Shown here one piece after another: positions 57,003 to 64,000 of a stretch of 64,000 nt of DNA; position 1 is the first letter of the stretch; every line of letters begins with the position of its first letter. This stretch comes from Stutzerimonas decontaminans (GTDB taxonomy: Bacteria > Pseudomonadota > Gammaproteobacteria > Pseudomonadales > Pseudomonadaceae): assembly GCF_000661915.1 (NCBI RefSeq), contig NZ_CP007509.1, forward strand, positions 3,733,501 to 3,797,500, given 5' to 3'. Under the pieces are notes generated by a model, which was given only the letters and a program-made list of their open reading frames with translations, was not told where the DNA came from and searched no databases. The position numbers and the translations under genes are program-made.

Positions 57003-57218
57003 CTATTGCGGACGGGCCAGCTCGTTGCGCATGTCTTCGAGGATGGTTTCAACCAATAGCGTGTTCTGTACCTGATGCCCGGCCACGATCCGCGTCGCAT
57101 GGGTGCCATTGATCGGATAGCCGACGTGGACCTCCAACCTACCGTCCGCTTGCGGTTCAACGCGGGTCCGGTATTGCGAGGTGAAGGTATCGGCCAGGTA
57201 GCGGGACAGAGTCTTCAT
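57003..57218 (-). CDS. Hypothetical 71-residue protein
   Basis: 71 residues, MKTLSRYLADTFTSQYRTRVEPQADG...YPINGTHATRIVAGHQVQNTLL. No signal or helix. I do not recognise a family. Starts 6 nt beyond the kinase stop on the opposite strand. Confidence 0.6.
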   Translation of the reverse strand: MKTLSRYLADTFTSQYRTRVEPQADGRLEVHVGYPINGTHATRIVAGHQVQNTLLVETILEDMRNELARPQ

Positions 57219-57320
57219 GGAGCATCTCTAGCAATGAGCCTGAGACAAAGACCGTGTTCATCGCTTGGAGATTCATGCCGTCCATCGGGAAGCCACTTCT
57301 CTTCACAGAACTGTAACGCT

Positions 57321-57425
57321 TCATCCCCCCTTTCGATCGCTCCCGCCGTAGGCCAGCCAGGCCAGAAACAGCATCGCAGCGAACGCCATGCAGGACATCA
57401 CCAAGGCATTGATCATCAAGCTCAT
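57321..57425 (-). CDS. Unannotated 34-residue membrane peptide
   Basis: Frame on the minus strand from ATG 57425 to TGA 57323-57321. Hydrophobic NALVMSCMAFAAMLFLAWLAY then a basic tail GGSDRKGG, one membrane helix. A good RBS (AGGTGA) lies six bases upstream. No family recognised; divergent from the WYL regulator. Confidence 0.55.
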   Translation of the reverse strand: MSLMINALVMSCMAFAAMLFLAWLAYGGSDRKGG

Positions 57426-57543
57426 GTCAGGTCACCTCATCCACCGGATCGAGTTGAAACATACCCTGAATATATGTAGCGTTGCGCGACACGTCGACCT
57501 GCTCGACATACGCATGTAAATCTTTGGCACAGGTGCAGAGGCG

Positions 57544-58416
57544 ATGAAACGCAAGCAATCGATCAGTCAGATTCGCTGGGACCTGGCGCTGCGCTACCGC
57601 CTGATCGAGACCATCGCCTGGTGGGAAGGCCGCCTAACCACGGGCCACCTGATGCAGAGCTTTGGCATCAGTCGCCAACAGGCCTCGAAGGACATCAACA
57701 CCTATCTGAACGAACATGCGCCCAAAAACCTGACATATGACCGCCACCTGAAGGGCTACAAGCCGACCAAAGGCTTTCAGCCTCTGTTTATCGACGGCAG
57801 CGCCAGCGCCTATCTGCATTTACTCGACCAGAACCGTGTGCGCGCCCCGCATATCGAGGGCCTGGCGCTGGCCTACGCGCATACCGAAGTGCTGCAGGTG
57901 CCGGACCGCAGTATCCGCCCCGAGGTGCTGCGGCCGATCCTGCAGGCCTGTCGAGAGGGGCTGCGGCTGGAGAGCGAGTATGTCTCGCTGGCCAATCCCG
58001 AGGTGGAAATCCGCGTGATGGCGCCGCACACGCTGGTGTTCACCGGCATGCGCTGGCACGTGCGCGCCTACTGCGAGAAGAACCGCGAATACCGCGACTT
58101 CGTACTCAGCCGCTTCCGCGGCGAGCCGGACCTGATGGACACCAGCGAACACACCCGCGAACAGGACGAGGCGTGGAACACGCCGGTGACCGTGCTGATC
58201 GAGCCGGATGCGCGGCTGAGCCCGGCGCAGAAGGCAATCATCGAGGTCGACTTCGGCATGGTCGACGGTCAACTGCCGGTAGAGACGCGCGGCGCGCTGG
58301 TGCAATACGTGCTGCAACGCTTCGGCATCGATCCGAATACCGTGCAGGCGAATGCGGCAGCGCAGCAGCTGCAGGTGGGGAATCTGCAGGCGTTGAAGGG
58401 GTGGTTGTACTCGTGA
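57544..58416 (+). CDS. WYL-domain regulator, BrxR/CapW-like
   Basis: 290 residues. N-terminal winged helix with GRLTTGHLMQSFGISRQQASKDINTYL, central WYL domain with FTGMRWHVRAYCEKNREYRDFVLSRF, C-terminal WCX-like part. This layout and length match BrxR/CapW regulators that control BREX and CBASS defence loci by sensing nucleic acids, but no defence genes lie beside it here. The target could be itself or the 34-residue peptide. Family call by motif reading. Confidence 0.8.
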   Translation: MKRKQSISQIRWDLALRYRLIETIAWWEGRLTTGHLMQSFGISRQQASKDINTYLNEHAPKNLTYDRHLKGYKPTKGFQPLFIDGSASAYLHLLDQNRVRAPHIEGLALAYAHTEVLQVPDRSIRPEVLRPILQACREGLRLESEYVSLANPEVEIRVMAPHTLVFTGMRWHVRAYCEKNREYRDFVLSRFRGEPDLMDTSEHTREQDEAWNTPVTVLIEPDARLSPAQKAIIEVDFGMVDGQLPVETRGALVQYVLQRFGIDPNTVQANAAAQQLQVGNLQALKGWLYS

Positions 58417-58504
58417 GGGCTTGTGGGGGTGGTCTTGAGCGCGAAGAGCGTCGGCACGGATTTCGGTATGTGAGCGCCGCGCTTTTCTTGGCATTTAGCT
58501 CAGG

Positions 58505-59373
58505 TTTCGCCCTGCTGGGCGACTCACTTTTCTTTGCACGCGCAAAGAAAAGTAAGCAAAAGAAAGCGCGCCCCTACATCCGGCCCTGCGCTACGCGCAG
58601 GGTTCGTTCGCTCCATCGCCGCTCCAGGGGTCGGCTTACAAGGGCCATCCATGGCCCTTTAAGCCTTTCGCCGCATCCATGCGGCTCACCCCCCTTCGCA
58701 ACGATTCCGCTCTCCCTACTGAAGGGGAATCCGGTGCTGCCTATCAGGCCGAGTATCGAAACGCACAAAGCGAAGTCAACTGCGAAGCAAAGCGTAGTTA
58801 GCCTTCGATCCATCAGGCGACCCGGACTGGAATCCGCCTCAGGAGGCCGAACTCAGACGTTGCACAGCGAGACGCGAGCAATGGACGCCGAGCGAGGAAT
58901 GACGGGACAGGGACGTACCGTCATGACGTGTCCCGATATAAGGTGGAACACTGCTCAACATTTTCCACCGCTGGCTTCAAGCAAGGTGTTGCCGGACCAC
59001 GGCGGGTTACTTTGCAAACCGGTGGGTAAGCGTCGCGTTACCCAAGCTACAGACAACGCAACCAAGCAGAGCGTGGGTTCGGCCATTTACAGCGCCCCCT
59101 GCCCATCCCCAATTGCACGACCTTCCAGGCAACACCAAACGCCCCTTTCAGGAGGCCGAGTGCAGGTGGCGTGGAAAGGGTTGAGCGGCATGGATGCCGC
59201 GAGAGCTGCGATGGGCCAGGGATGGCCCTTCGCAGCGGGCCCTTGGAACGTCACCGGAACGAGGGAACCCCGGCGCAGCCGGGGCCGGATGGAGGGGCAA
59301 GCGTTTTTGCTTACTTTTTTCGCGACTGAAAAAAGTGAGTCGCCCAGCAGGGCGAAACCAGCGCGTCATACCA
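58505..59373. repeat. Gene-free inverted-repeat block
   Basis: 58505-58560 (GTTTCGCCCTGCTGGGCGAC...AAAAGTAAGCAAAA) is repeated in inverse orientation at 59310-59373 (ending GTCGCCCAGCAGGGCGAAAC). Similarity continues weakly inwards for about 200 bp in each arm (CATCCGGCC, AAGGGCCATCC, GCATCCATGC). No convincing gene in 58417-59494. The spacer has a REP palindrome GGTGGAACACTGCTCAACATTTTCCACC at 58942-58969. Confidence 0.8.
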
Positions 59374-59494
59374 GCACGATAAGTGACAGCCACATCCAAC
59401 CGCGCCCACAAGCCTTTACATCCGACGCAACCACCCGCCGCCCATCCCAAGCCAGCGCTTTGCCGCTACGCCCGCACACAATGAGCCTGAGCCT

Positions 59495-60730
59495 ATGCGC
59501 CTGATCCACACCTCCGACTGGCACCTCGGCCAGACCCTCCATGGCCAGGACCGCGACTTCGAACACGCGCAATTCCTCGCCTGGCTGCTCGACCAGCTGG
59601 TAGCCCACCGCGCCGACGCCCTGCTGATCGCCGGCGACGTGTTCGACACGGTCAACCCGCCACTCAAGGCCCAGGAACGCCTCTACGACTTCATCGTCCG
59701 TGCCCACGAAAAACTCCCGCAGCTGGACATCGTGATGATCGCCGGCAACCACGACTCGGGCGGGCGCATCGAGCTGCCGGCACCGCTGATGAAGCGCCTC
59801 AACGCCCATGCCGTCGGGCGCATCAGCTGGGTCGACGAGGGCCAGCTCGATCACCAACGTCTGCTGGTGCCGCTCCACGACGCCAATGGCAACACCGCCG
59901 CCTGGTGTCTCACCCTGCCCTTCCTGCGTCCGGCCGAAGTCACCGGAATGGAACTGGGCGACGACTATATGACCGGAATCCGCCAGGTCCACGAGCGGCT
60001 GATCGCTGCTGCCGAATCCACACGCCAGCCCGGCCAGGCGCTGGTCGCCATGAGTCACGCGCACATGGCCGGCGGCGCGGTGTCGGAGGAGTCCGAGCGC
60101 AACATCGTCATCGGCAACGCCGAAGCGCTGCCAGCCAGCCTGTTTCCCGAGTCCGTCGCTTACGTCGCTCTTGGCCATTTGCACAAGCCGCAGCAGGTCG
60201 CCGGGCAGGCGCGCATCCGCTACAGCGGCTCGCCGCTGCCGCTGTCCTTCGCCGAGGTCAATTACCCGCATCAGGTGCTGCTGGTCGAACTGGACGGCGA
60301 CCAATTGAAAAACGTCGAACAGCTGCCGGTGCCGCGCGCGGTGGAGATGATCCGTATCGGTCGCGCGTCGCTGGCCGAGGTGATCGCCGCGCTGGAGGCG
60401 CTGCCGCCCACCGGCCTGTTCGACGACCACCTGCCCTGGCTGGAGGTACGCGTGCTGCTCGACGAGCCACTGCCGGACCTGCGCCAGCGCATCGAAACCA
60501 CGATAACCGGCAAGGCCTGCCGACTGGTGCGGATCGCCAGCGAATACGCCGGCAAACGCGGCGAGGCGGAATCGGAAGTATTGCTCGGCCTGGATCAGAT
60601 CACCCCGCAGGAGCTGTTCGCCCGGGCCTGGGAAGCCGAATACGGCAACCCGGCGGACGATCAGGCGCTGGACGACTTCGCCACGCTTCTGCAACGGGTC
60701 GAGTTCGCCCATGCGGAGGGCGACCAATGA
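59495..60730 (+). CDS. sbcD: SbcD, nuclease subunit
   Basis: 411 residues. Mre11-type metallophosphoesterase motifs: DWHLG, GDVFD, GNHDSG, MSHAHMAGG, LGHLHKPQ. With SbcC it opens hairpins and removes protein-blocked DNA ends. ATG 59495; sbcC overlaps its end by four bases. Confidence 0.95.
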   Translation: MRLIHTSDWHLGQTLHGQDRDFEHAQFLAWLLDQLVAHRADALLIAGDVFDTVNPPLKAQERLYDFIVRAHEKLPQLDIVMIAGNHDSGGRIELPAPLMKRLNAHAVGRISWVDEGQLDHQRLLVPLHDANGNTAAWCLTLPFLRPAEVTGMELGDDYMTGIRQVHERLIAAAESTRQPGQALVAMSHAHMAGGAVSEESERNIVIGNAEALPASLFPESVAYVALGHLHKPQQVAGQARIRYSGSPLPLSFAEVNYPHQVLLVELDGDQLKNVEQLPVPRAVEMIRIGRASLAEVIAALEALPPTGLFDDHLPWLEVRVLLDEPLPDLRQRIETTITGKACRLVRIASEYAGKRGEAESEVLLGLDQITPQELFARAWEAEYGNPADDQALDDFATLLQRVEFAHAEGDQ

Positions 60731-63700
60731 AAATCCTCGCCATCCGCCTGAAGAACCTGGCATCGCTGGCCGGCGAACAGATCATCGATTTCACCGCGGA
60801 GCCGCTGGCCAGCGCCGGCCTGTTCGCCATCACCGGGCCTACCGGGGCCGGCAAGAGCACCATTCTCGACGCCCTGTGCCTGGCGCTGTTCGGCAGCACA
60901 CCGCGGCTCGACAGCGTCTCACCGCTGAACAAGGTACCCGACGTCGAAGCCGAGATCGGCGGCGGCGACGAGCGCAACTTGCTGCGCCGCGGCTGCGGCA
61001 GCGGCTATGCAGAGGTGGATTTTGTCGGCGTCGACGGCCACCGCTACCGCGCGCGCTGGGAGGTCAAGCGTGCCCGCGAAAAGGTCGACGGACGCCTGCA
61101 GGCTAGCAGCCAGAGCCTTACGGATCTCGACAGCGGCACGCTGCTGGCCAGCGGCAAGAAACGCGAATTCAAGGAACTGCTCGAAGCCCGCCTGGGGCTG
61201 ACCCTGGCACAGTTCACCCGCGCCGTGCTGCTGGCGCAGAGCGAGTTTTCCGCCTTCCTCAAGGCCGACGACAACGAGCGCGGCACGCTGCTGGAAAAGC
61301 TCACCGACACCGGTCTCTACAGCCGACTCGGCCAGGCCGCCTTCGAGGCCGCCAAGCAGGCGAAGGAAAGCGTGACTCGCCTGGAACAGCAGGCCGGCGG
61401 TCTGCAGCCGCTGGAACCCGAGCAGCGTGACGTACTGGAGCGCGAGCATCAGGCCCAGCTCGAAGAATTGAAGAAGCTGCAACAGCAGCTCAAGGAGCTG
61501 GAAGTGCAGCGGCAATGGCTCAGCGAACTGCAGCGCCTGGAAAACGAGCGCGAAGCGGCACGCCAGCAGCTGCAGGACGCCGAAGACGAGCGCGAGAGCC
61601 TGACCGAGGCCCGCCGTATCCTCGACCTGTTCGAACTGCTCGCGCCGCAGCGCCATCGTTTTCTGCGTCAGCAGGAACTCGAGCCCCTGCTGGGCAAGGC
61701 CGCCGAAAGTCTCACTCGCCTGCAGCACGAGGCGCAAAGCCTGCAGCAACGTCTCGACAGCTTGCAGAGGCAGTGCGAAGCCGCTGGCAACGACCTGCGC
61801 GCAGCCGAACAGGCGCGGCAGACGGCCGAGCCGAGGCTTGCGCAAGCGCGCCGCGAAGAGGAGCGCCTCAGCCATCTGAACGCCGACCTCGCCTCGATCC
61901 GCGCAGAAAGCGCCCAGGCCGATGCCGCGGCCAGCGCCGGCGAGGCAACGCTCAAGCAGCTTGGTGAGCAGCAACAGCGCGCCGCCGAACAGCTAGCAAC
62001 GCTGACGCAGCGACTCGAGACGAGCGCAGCGCTGCAACCGCTCTGTGCAGCATGGGGCGGCTACAGTCGGCGCCTGCAACAGGCCGTCCAGCTGGCGGCA
62101 CGCCTGCAGCAAGGTCAGGGCGAACTCCCGGCACTGGAAGCACAGGCCAAGGCTGCCGAGACGCAGCAAAACCTGGCGCGCGAGGCACTGGACAATCTGC
62201 AACGCGAGCGCGACAGCGATGTCGGGCTGGCCGAACAGCTGGCCCAGCTGCATCGACAGCTCGACGAATGGCGCCAGGCCGAGCGCGAAACCGAGGCCCT
62301 GCGCGAACTCTGGGCGCAGCAGCTCACGCTCACCGCCAGCCAGCGCGAACTGAGCGACGCCCACAGCCGCCAGCAGGCCGAGCTGGACAGCCTGGTACCG
62401 CAGGGCAAACAGCTTCGTAGTGACCGTGATGCTGCCGAGCAGGCGCTCAAGGTCACCCTCGCCCTGCTTGAACGCCAACGCCTGGCACGCAGCGAGAATG
62501 TCGAAGCGCTGCGTGCGGCGCTCGTCCCCGGCGAGCCCTGCCCGGTCTGCGGCAGCGACGAGCATCCCTGGCAGCAGACCGATGCGCTGGTCGCCAGCCT
62601 CGACCGACACGACGACAGCGAGGCCGAGCGCGCGCGCCAGTCGCTGCAGGAACAGGACCGGCGTCTGCAGGAACTGCGCGATCGCCATGTCGCGCTCAGC
62701 ACGCAGTTGCGGCAGACGCAACAACGCCAGGGCGAAGTCGAGGTGCAGCTGCAGGCCCTGGCACCGCGCCTGCTAGCCCTGCCCGCACACACGCGATTGC
62801 TTGAGCAGCCGGAAGCCGAGCGTTCGCAATGGCTGGAAGCGCAGCTGACGACACTCAAAGACCAGATCGCCAACACCAGCCAGCGTCAGCAGCAACTGCT
62901 CGCGCTGCAACAGCGCAGCGAAACCCTGCAGCAGGCCTGGCAGGCCGCGCGCGAGGCCTGCGTCGAGGCGACCCAGCAACTCGCCCGCCAACGCGATGCG
63001 CTCGCCCGCGACAGCCAACAACTCGACGAGGAACTGCAGGCCTTCGCCGAGCTACTGCCCGCAGAACAGCTGCAGCGCTGGCGCGAAAACCCGGCGCAGA
63101 CCTTTATGCAGCTGGACGCCAACGTCGCCATGCGATTGCAGCAACTTCAGGCGCAATCCGAGCTGGCCGAGGAGCTGCGCCAGTGCGAGCAGCGCCGCAG
63201 CGACGAGCAATTGCAGCAACGCCATCGCCAAGAGAAACAGGCGAGCTGCAGCGCGCGGCTGAACGAGCGCGAGAAACTGCTGCTGGCCTGCCAGCAGGCA
63301 CTGCGCACCAGCCTTGGCGAACAGACCAGCGCCAGCGCCTGGCAACAGCAGCTGGATGCGGCAATCCACGCCGCCCGCCAGGCCCAGGCCGAGATCGATC
63401 AGCAGCTCAACGAGAGCAAGCTTGGCCTGACGCGCCTGCACAGCGAGCAGCAGAACTGCCAGCAGCGCCACGCTGAACTGGAGCAGGAACGCGATGCACT
63501 GAATGCCGAACTGGCAGCCTGGCGCGTCAGCCATCCGGAGCTGGACGATGCCACTCTCGCCCAACTGCTGCACATGGACGACCAGCTGATTACCGAGGCG
63601 CGCCAGCGCCTGCGAGAGAACAGTGAAACCCTGACCCGCTGTCGCGAGCGTCTGGACGGCTGCCTCAGCCGCCTGAACACGCACAAACAACTGCATGCCG

Positions 63701-64000
63701 AGACGCCGGACACCGAACTGCTGCAGCAACGCCATGCCGAGCAACTGCAGCAGTGCGAGCAGGCCGACCAGCGCTGCGCGGAAACCCGCGCCAAGCTGAT
63801 CGACGATGATAAGCGTCGCAGTCAGAGCCAGGCGCTGCTCACCCAGATCGACGCCGCGCGGGCCGAGCATCAGCGCTGGGGACGCATCGCCGCGCTGATC
63901 GGTTCCAGCGACGGCGGCGCCTTCCGCAAGATTGCCCAGGCCTACAACCTCGACCTGCTGGTGCAGCACGCCAACGTGCAGCTGCGCCAACTGGCGCGCC
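60727..64000 (+). CDS. sbcC: SbcC, ATPase subunit (3' end outside window)
   Basis: Frame open from ATG 60727 (overlap ATGA with sbcD) to the right edge, at least 1091 residues. Walker A GPTGAGKST (37-45), a long coiled coil, and the zinc hook CPVC (605-608), then the returning coil. The C-terminal signature and Walker B lie beyond the edge. Rad50 homologue, Mre11-Rad50 type SMC-like complex. Confidence 0.94.
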   Translation, partial: MKILAIRLKNLASLAGEQIIDFTAEPLASAGLFAITGPTGAGKSTILDALCLALFGSTPRLDSVSPLNKVPDVEAEIGGGDERNLLRRGCGSGYAEVDFVGVDGHRYRARWEVKRAREKVDGRLQASSQSLTDLDSGTLLASGKKREFKELLEARLGLTLAQFTRAVLLAQSEFSAFLKADDNERGTLLEKLTDTGLYSRLGQAAFEAAKQAKESVTRLEQQAGGLQPLEPEQRDVLEREHQAQLEELKKLQQQLKELEVQRQWLSELQRLENEREAARQQLQDAEDERESLTEARRILDLFELLAPQRHRFLRQQELEPLLGKAAESLTRLQHEAQSLQQRLDSLQRQCEAAGNDLRAAEQARQTAEPRLAQARREEERLSHLNADLASIRAESAQADAAASAGEATLKQLGEQQQRAAEQLATLTQRLETSAALQPLCAAWGGYSRRLQQAVQLAARLQQGQGELPALEAQAKAAETQQNLAREALDNLQRERDSDVGLAEQLAQLHRQLDEWRQAERETEALRELWAQQLTLTASQRELSDAHSRQQAELDSLVPQGKQLRSDRDAAEQALKVTLALLERQRLARSENVEALRAALVPGEPCPVCGSDEHPWQQTDALVASLDRHDDSEAERARQSLQEQDRRLQELRDRHVALSTQLRQTQQRQGEVEVQLQALAPRLLALPAHTRLLEQPEAERSQWLEAQLTTLKDQIANTSQRQQQLLALQQRSETLQQAWQAAREACVEATQQLARQRDALARDSQQLDEELQAFAELLPAEQLQRWRENPAQTFMQLDANVAMRLQQLQAQSELAEELRQCEQRRSDEQLQQRHRQEKQASCSARLNEREKLLLACQQALRTSLGEQTSASAWQQQLDAAIHAARQAQAEIDQQLNESKLGLTRLHSEQQNCQQRHAELEQERDALNAELAAWRVSHPELDDATLAQLLHMDDQLITEARQRLRENSETLTRCRERLDGCLSRLNTHKQLHAETPDTELLQQRHAEQLQQCEQADQRCAETRAKLIDDDKRRSQSQALLTQIDAARAEHQRWGRIAALIGSSDGGAFRKIAQAYNLDLLVQHANVQLRQLAR

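Noticed and set aside
58417..59494. CRISPR array in the repeat-rich gap
   Set aside because: The repeats are inverted, long and few, not short direct repeats with unique spacers.

Overview
The window is GC-rich, gammaproteobacterial chromosome that most resembles a Pseudomonas stutzeri-type organism (Stutzerimonas). The best markers are a maltotetraose-forming amylase next to a complete mal regulon, an Entner-Doudoroff cluster under HexR, an FNR/DNR-type regulator beside the anaerobic ribonucleotide reductase, and an FtrABCD ferrous-iron importer. These identifications come from reading protein motifs; no database search was run.

Region 1 (1-10.5 kb) is accessory. It opens with the end of an IS21-family element (istA, running off the left edge) that has inserted into and truncated an Lhr-like DEAD/DEAH helicase gene. 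The helicase is the last gene of an overlapping minus-strand cassette: a membrane-anchored TerB_N/TerB/TerB_C protein, a BrxD-like P-loop ATPase, then the helicase. This cassette is the strongest candidate for a poorly described stress or anti-phage system, and in this strain it is probably broken. Upstream lie a DEDDh exonuclease, three small genes of unknown function (two share a motif, one is a zinc-ribbon protein) and a HAD hydrolase. The region ends with a promoter, three hairpins and a strong terminator that look like an unannotated small RNA.

Region 2 (10.6-12 kb) holds a Nudix hydrolase and a LysE-type exporter.

Region 3 (12-30.5 kb) is a compact starch/maltodextrin locus. Secreted AmyP makes maltotetraose, LamB and MalM handle outer-membrane and periplasmic passage, MalS is a periplasmic amylase, MalEFG and MalK import the sugars, and an intracellular GH13 alpha-glucosidase releases glucose. 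Maa is a sugar acetyltransferase. MalT is encoded inside the malEFG...malK gene run, and candidate MalT boxes lie in both divergent promoter regions. A kinase-fold protein of unknown role is translationally coupled to malS.

Region 4 (30.5-41 kb) has a Gdx-type guanidinium exporter behind a guanidine-II riboswitch, followed by glucose catabolism: zwf-pgl-eda-gapN-aldo/keto reductase on one strand, hexR divergent, and edd-glk. The glucose produced by region 3 would feed this pathway.

Region 5 (41-64 kb) contains an MFS exporter, a Fur-box-preceded ftrABCD operon, anaerobic ribonucleotide reductase with its glycyl-radical tail on a separate small ORF, a DNR regulator flanked by ANR/DNR boxes, DNA- and RNA-modifying enzymes (nei, an RluA-type synthase), PepSY-domain genes with a two-component system, a CusF-like copper protein, a BrxR/CapW-like WYL regulator, a 0.85-kb non-coding inverted-repeat block, and sbcD-sbcC (sbcC runs off the right edge).
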